A stretch of DNA of 9,691 bases. Origin: Candidatus Kerfeldbacteria bacterium (lineage in GTDB: Bacteria > Patescibacteriota > Patescibacteriia > UBA9570). Under the pieces are notes generated by a model, which ran no database searches, was not told the DNA's origin, and saw nothing but the letters and a program-made list of their open reading frames with translations. Positions 7,678-9,691 of the stretch are shown here, piece after piece. The translations under genes were made by a program, and so were the position numbers. The DNA lies in assembly GCA_016207285.1 (NCBI GenBank), contig JACQPW010000054.1:1-9691 (forward strand), written 5' to 3'. Within the stretch, counting starts at the first letter, position 1, and every line of letters starts with the position of its first letter.

Positions 7678-8306
7678 GTAACGCTACTAAAATAGCGATT
7701 TAAGTAGTCCGTGCAATATTGAATATCCTTTAACCAGACAAAAAAGGGAAATGTCTCACGGTGTTGGTAAACGGAGCCACCCTCTGCTGGCACTAATAAA
7801 TCCATCTTTGCTACTGCCATGGTTTCAGTAATGGATTGACAGTTTGATTGCATGCGTTGACGTAACTCTGTGGAAATTTCTCCAGCCGCTAACTTGGTAT
7901 GAGCGTTGCGGACATGATAGTTGTTACCAACAACATCATTATACAAACGAGACAAGACGCCATGTAAGCGACGCAAGTAAAAACCGACCGCTTGCGATTC
8001 CTCTGGATCACGCTTAGTAGGGATCTCGGCAGAAACTTGTTCAGCGCGTTCCAGAAAATTTCCCAAATCATGAATAAGGAGTTCTAAACTCTTTGCATTG
8101 ACCTCGATGCGCTGTAGTTCCGGACGCTTATTTGAATCAAGCGGGGTTGGTATTGTCTCAAAGTCACTATCTTCTTTTAGACTAGTTCCTGACCACTCTT
8201 CGTCTGAGTCTCCGGGATTGAGCATATCCATACGCTGTAAGGCAGCTTGCAAATCATGGTCTGGACCTCGTTTTACCGGTGCGGGAGCATGTTCTCTACG
8301 GGACAT
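7674..8306 (-). CDS. Hypothetical helical cytoplasmic protein
   Basis: The 210-residue protein has no signal peptide or membrane segment. The first about 75 residues are polar, Pro/Asp/Glu/Ser-rich and probably disordered. From about 76 to the end the pattern is alpha-helical (LELLIHDLGNFLERAEQV, then GFYLRRLHGVLSRLYNDVV, then a helix ending in a Trp/Tyr/Phe-rich segment), suggesting a four-helix-type bundle. I recognise no family or catalytic motif. The start is supported by the best two-part promoter among the minus genes: TTGATT, 17 bases, TGC-TATCAT, then 6 bases to the ATG. It has its own promoter and lies after a terminator, so it is a single-gene unit. Its TAA shares bases with the TAG of the convergent zinc-ribbon gene (7674-7677). 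Confidence 0.8.
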   Translation of the reverse strand: MSRREHAPAPVKRGPDHDLQAALQRMDMLNPGDSDEEWSGTSLKEDSDFETIPTPLDSNKRPELQRIEVNAKSLELLIHDLGNFLERAEQVSAEIPTKRDPEESQAVGFYLRRLHGVLSRLYNDVVGNNYHVRNAHTKLAAGEISTELRQRMQSNCQSITETMAVAKMDLLVPAEGGSVYQHRETFPFFVWLKDIQYCTDYLNRYFSSVT

Positions 8307-8312
8307 GACGTA

Positions 8313-8341
8313 ATGATAGCAAAAAAAACTAAAAAAATCAA
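8313..8341 (-). promoter_or_regulatory. Promoter: TTGATT-17-TATCAT, 6 bases before the ATG at 8306
   Basis: The -35 TTGATT is at 8336-8341, the -10 TATCAT at 8313-8318 with a TG one base upstream. The 17-base spacer is nearly all T on the transcribed strand sense (two T-runs of 7 and 8). Expected transcription start is about 8306, the A of the ATG. Confidence 0.65.
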
Positions 8342-8346
8342 GGCCT

Positions 8347-8378
8347 TATAAAACAAAACCGAGCCCGCAGGCCCGGTT
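8347..8378 (-). terminator. Intrinsic terminator after the RGG/CxxC gene
   Basis: On the minus strand a 9-bp stem (8370-8378 with 8357-8365, one G-U pair) closes a TGCG loop and is followed by TTGTTTTAT. It sits 10 bases past the TAG at 8389 and before the promoter of the next gene, so the two genes are separate units. Confidence 0.85.
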
Positions 8379-8388
8379 AGGTGAACGG

Positions 8389-8958
8389 CTAGTCTTTCTT
8401 TTTAGTCGCCTTTTTCTTGGCGACTTTTTTTGGATCCGGTGAAGTGAAGGCCTCACTTTCCGCAGCTACTACTGTTTCAGCTGGAGCTTCCCGCGTGTAG
8501 GCCGGGGTTAAGCGCTTTAAGATCCGATCTAATTTTTCGTTCAACTGGGCAAATTGTTGATCAAAATGCTCGGCACTCTTACCACCGACATTGCCGCCTT
8601 CACTGTGACGATCATTGACATCACGGTAACTAAAATCACGACTACCAGAATCCCTACTACCGCGGTCACCCCGATCACCATGGTCATTACCACGCGCTAC
8701 CCGGAAACAATCCCGGCATAATACCGGCTTACCACCACTTGGTTTGAATGGTACCTCACAGCTTTTACCACATTCCGTGCAAGTCGCCTGGAACATTTCG
8801 CGATCTTCGTTGCGATCTCTTCCACCATAGGCGGATCCGCCTCTGGCGGAAAAACCGCCACCGCCTCTGTTACCACCATATCCACCCCGACCGGAATCGC
8901 GACCGCCACGAAAGCCACCACGATCATCACTGCGTCCTCCACGATTAAAGTTACCCAT
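8389..8958 (-). CDS. RGG-rich CxxC-x17-CxxC zinc-ribbon protein
   Basis: The 189-residue protein has three parts. Residues 1-52 are a low-complexity Gly/Arg region with many RGG/RGGxxRGG repeats, typical of RNA-binding or phase-separating tails. Residues 56-86 hold a zinc ribbon: C60/C63, 17 residues, C81/C84, with VPFKPSGGKPVLCRDCF between, matching the small CxxC-x17-CxxC domain I know mainly from Patescibacteria. After another charged Gly/Asp/Arg/Ser stretch (90-125), residues about 128-150 form an amphipathic helix or coiled coil (FDQQFAQLNEKLDRILKRL), and the tail is Lys-rich (KKVAKKKATKKKD). Cys67 is an extra thiol. RNA or nucleic-acid binding is inferred from the RGG and Lys regions. 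The ATG at 8958 follows a -10-like TATATA by 5 bases with no Shine-Dalgarno. A strong terminator follows. Confidence 0.87.
   Translation of the reverse strand: MGNFNRGGRSDDRGGFRGGRDSGRGGYGGNRGGGGFSARGGSAYGGRDRNEDREMFQATCTECGKSCEVPFKPSGGKPVLCRDCFRVARGNDHGDRGDRGSRDSGSRDFSYRDVNDRHSEGGNVGGKSAEHFDQQFAQLNEKLDRILKRLTPAYTREAPAETVVAAESEAFTSPDPKKVAKKKATKKKD
8404..8431 (+). terminator. Terminator-like hairpin on the + strand inside the 3' coding end
   Basis: AGTCGCC (8404-8410) and GGCGACT (8419-8425) form a perfect 7-bp stem around an 8-base loop, followed on the + strand by T-run 8425-8431. It overlaps codons of the Lys-rich tail of the minus gene. In the + direction it looks like an intrinsic terminator and could stop antisense read-through coming from the 6169-7677 gene. 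It may instead be a by-product of alternating Lys and Ala/Val codons. Confidence 0.4.
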
Positions 8959-8963
8959 AGCTG

Positions 8964-8994
8964 TATATATTAGTATCTAATGAAACGAGATCAA
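8964..8994 (-). promoter_or_regulatory. Probable promoter of the RGG/CxxC gene
   Basis: TTGATC (8989-8994) serves as -35. The -10 is TATATA (8964-8969, spacer 19) or AATATA (8966-8971, spacer 17). These end 5 or 7 bases before the ATG at 8958. No Shine-Dalgarno is present, so the transcript would again be leaderless or nearly so. Confidence 0.5.
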
Positions 8995-9011
8995 GTATAC
9001 GCGCTGTGACC

Positions 9012-9050
9012 AAAAAAAGCAACCCCCCGCTAGATGAAGGGGCTATGTTG
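9012..9050 (-). terminator. Intrinsic terminator of the cyclic-nucleotide-binding gene
   Basis: On the minus strand CAAC (9050-9047) pairs with GTTG (9023-9020) and CCCC (9042-9039) with GGGG (9027-9024), with a 4-base bulge on one side, followed by C and seven T (9018-9012). It lies downstream of the stop at 9118, after the long inverted repeat. Confidence 0.7.
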
Positions 9051-9098
9051 GGGGCGTGGGTATGGACAGATCGATGATCTATCCCTACACCACGCCCC
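9051..9098. repeat. Long imperfect inverted repeat (22/23-base arms)
   Basis: Arms 9051-9072 and 9076-9098 pair around GAT with one bulged base (A9089) and two mismatches (9063 with 9085, 9067 with 9081). The outer nine pairs are GGGGCGTGG with CCACGCCCC. It lies between the stop of the 9118-9579 gene and its T-run terminator, so in that mRNA it would form a stable 3' hairpin. Possible roles are 3'-end protection or an auxiliary terminator stem. Confidence 0.65.
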
Positions 9099-9117
9099 TC
9101 CTCCTGTCGGATCCAGC

Positions 9118-9579
9118 TTACTCGTCGGGGCGGTCGAGGTGATGCGGAGACATCACCTGGGCTGCTTCGGCGTCGGCCTGGACGTAGGCCACGGCCAAGG
9201 CGTAGAAGTAGCGCAACAGGTAGCTGCTGTGAGCCCGCAGCGCTTCGAAGCTGAAGCACAGCGCCACCAGTTCCTCGGACGTCACCGTGATCGTCGTGAC
9301 CCGCTTGACCGGATCGTCGAGCAGCGCGCCGAGCTCGCCCACCCAGTGGTGCATGGTGAGTTGACGGCTGCCGGGCAGCGTAGCGCCCATGGCGGTGCCG
9401 GAGGCGATCAGGTACGCGACGTCAGCGACTTCGCCCTGCCGCACCAGCGTGTCGCCACGCTTGAACGTCACGACGGTGCCCTCACGGAGCAACGACTCCA
9501 TGATCGGTTCCGGCATGCCACGGAGGTAGGGATGAGTCTTGAGGAAGGCCAGGCGGCCGGCGGAAGTGGAGAGATCCAT
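9118..9579 (-). CDS. Cyclic-nucleotide-binding-domain protein without a DNA-binding domain
   Basis: The 153-residue protein fits a single CRP/FNR-type cyclic-nucleotide-binding beta-roll. A helical start (LAFLKTHPYLRGMPEPIMESLL) leads to VVTFKRGDTLVRQGEVADVAYLIASG (36-61), the classic strand pair with KRGDxLxxQG and the conserved Gly at 49 and 61. VGELGALLDD (80-89) and R93 take the place of the phosphate-binding cassette GELALL...RxAT, in altered form, so ligand binding is uncertain. A C-terminal helix follows and there is no helix-turn-helix, so it is not a stand-alone transcription factor. Unlike its neighbours it has a Shine-Dalgarno (GGAAAGG, 9587-9593, 7 bases before the ATG), a consensus TTGACA promoter, and very GC-rich codons: 42 of 60 bases at 9301-9360 are G/C, against 24 of 60 at 7921-7980. 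Transfer or an assembly join should be considered. Confidence 0.87.
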   Translation of the reverse strand: MDLSTSAGRLAFLKTHPYLRGMPEPIMESLLREGTVVTFKRGDTLVRQGEVADVAYLIASGTAMGATLPGSRQLTMHHWVGELGALLDDPVKRVTTITVTSEELVALCFSFEALRAHSSYLLRYFYALAVAYVQADAEAAQVMSPHHLDRPDE

Positions 9580-9591
9580 TGCATTACCTTT

Positions 9592-9612
9592 CCGTCCAAA
9601 ACCTTGGAACGG
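9592..9612 (-). promoter_or_regulatory. 5' leader hairpin beside the Shine-Dalgarno
   Basis: On the minus strand CCGTTCCAA and TTGGACGG pair (8 bp, one bulged T) around GGTT. The predicted transcription start is near 9612, so the mRNA would begin with this hairpin. Its 3' arm overlaps the first bases of GGAAAGG (9593-9587), so it may tune ribosome access or protect the 5' end. Confidence 0.45.
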
Positions 9613-9618
9613 ACTGAT

Positions 9619-9646
9619 AGTTTACTGGATTAACCGATGGTGTCAA
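9619..9646 (-). promoter_or_regulatory. Promoter TTGACA-16-TAAACT of the cyclic-nucleotide-binding gene
   Basis: A perfect -35 TTGACA (9641-9646) is followed after 16 bases by TAAACT (9619-9624, four of six consensus bases). The leader would be about 33 bases and contains a Shine-Dalgarno, unlike the leaderless pattern of the other genes in the window. Confidence 0.55.
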
Positions 9647-9654
9647 TTCTACCT

Positions 9655-9671
9655 CCCTCCCCAGCCCTCCC
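9655..9671 (-). other. G-quadruplex motif upstream of the promoter
   Basis: The minus strand reads GGG-A-GGG-CT-GGGG-A-GGG, four G-tracts with loops of 1, 2 and 1 bases, which meets the strict intramolecular quadruplex pattern. It ends 8 bases before the -35 element. Confidence 0.6.
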
Positions 9672-9691
9672 TCCTCTGAAGGAGTGGAGGG
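9665..9691. repeat. Inverted repeat at the right edge
   Basis: On the minus strand CCCTCC-A-CTCC pairs with GGAG-GGAGGG (10 bp, one bulged A) around TTCAGA. The window ends at its outer edge, so it may extend. It could belong to the terminator of a gene beyond 9691. It shares its G-tracts with the quadruplex motif, so the two structures would compete. Confidence 0.45.

Noticed and set aside
8442..8458. Near-palindrome around AGGCCT in the RGG gene
   Set aside because: The arms are offset by one base, it lies in coding sequence and has no partner elsewhere, so it is probably chance.
9034..9633. A 199-codon open frame on the + strand across the GC-rich segment
   Set aside because: It is antisense to the cyclic-nucleotide-binding gene, whose motifs are clear. 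Long antisense frames are expected in GC-rich coding DNA, and this one runs through the hairpins and the promoter.
1..9691. Alternative genetic code (UGA as Gly), as in some CPR lineages
   Set aside because: TGA at 1184-1186 closes the FAD gene inside an ATGA overlap, and no in-frame TGA interrupts the recognisable proteins.
1..9691. CRISPR arrays, tRNA or rRNA genes, transposases, attachment sites
   Set aside because: No regularly spaced direct repeats, tRNA arm motifs, rRNA-like sequence or transposase/integrase motifs were seen on reading both strands.

Overview
The window looks like a piece of a Patescibacteria (Candidate Phyla Radiation) chromosome. The main reasons are two Cys-rich zinc-ribbon proteins of types I associate with that group, a set of secreted or lipid-anchored orphans, and starts that mostly lack Shine-Dalgarno sequences and sit directly behind a -10 element. 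This placement comes from reading protein patterns, not from a database search. TGA, TAG and TAA all act as stops, so there is no sign of a recoded UGA.

Layout. At 1-4040 (minus strand) a three-gene unit runs lipoprotein -> FAD-dependent oxidoreductase (UDP-galactopyranose mutase/amine-oxidase type) -> GT39-like membrane glycosyltransferase, with spacings of 19 bp and then a 4-bp ATGA overlap; the last gene leaves the window at base 1. This reads as an envelope glycan module. At 4137-4796 (+) lies a small, GC-richer lipoprotein orphan. At 4864-6093 (-) lies a membrane-anchored extracellular protein with a ZU5-like domain and a C-terminal Cys/His region. At 6169-7677 (+) lies a 502-residue Cys-rich protein with matching zinc-ribbon modules at its two ends. 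It ends tail-to-tail, overlapping by 4 bases, with an unrecognised helical protein at 7674-8306 (-). At 8389-8958 (-) an RGG-rich CxxC-x17-CxxC protein is followed by a clear intrinsic terminator. At 9118-9579 (-) lies a cyclic-nucleotide-binding-domain protein in a strikingly GC-rich segment with its own conventional promoter, Shine-Dalgarno and terminator.

Regulation. The most striking shared signal is promoter placement. The minus genes starting at 4040, 6093 and 8306 each have a TGn-extended -10 hexamer exactly 6 bases before the ATG, which would put transcription start on or next to the start codon (leaderless mRNA). The genes at 8958 and 6169 have similar, looser arrangements. The 9579 gene is the exception: its leader is about 30 bases with a hairpin and a GGAAAGG site, and its composition also differs, so it may be a recent arrival or an assembly join.

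No tRNA, rRNA, CRISPR array, transposase or attachment site was recognised. Intergenic stretches are all shorter than 300 bases and are covered by the promoter and terminator entries.
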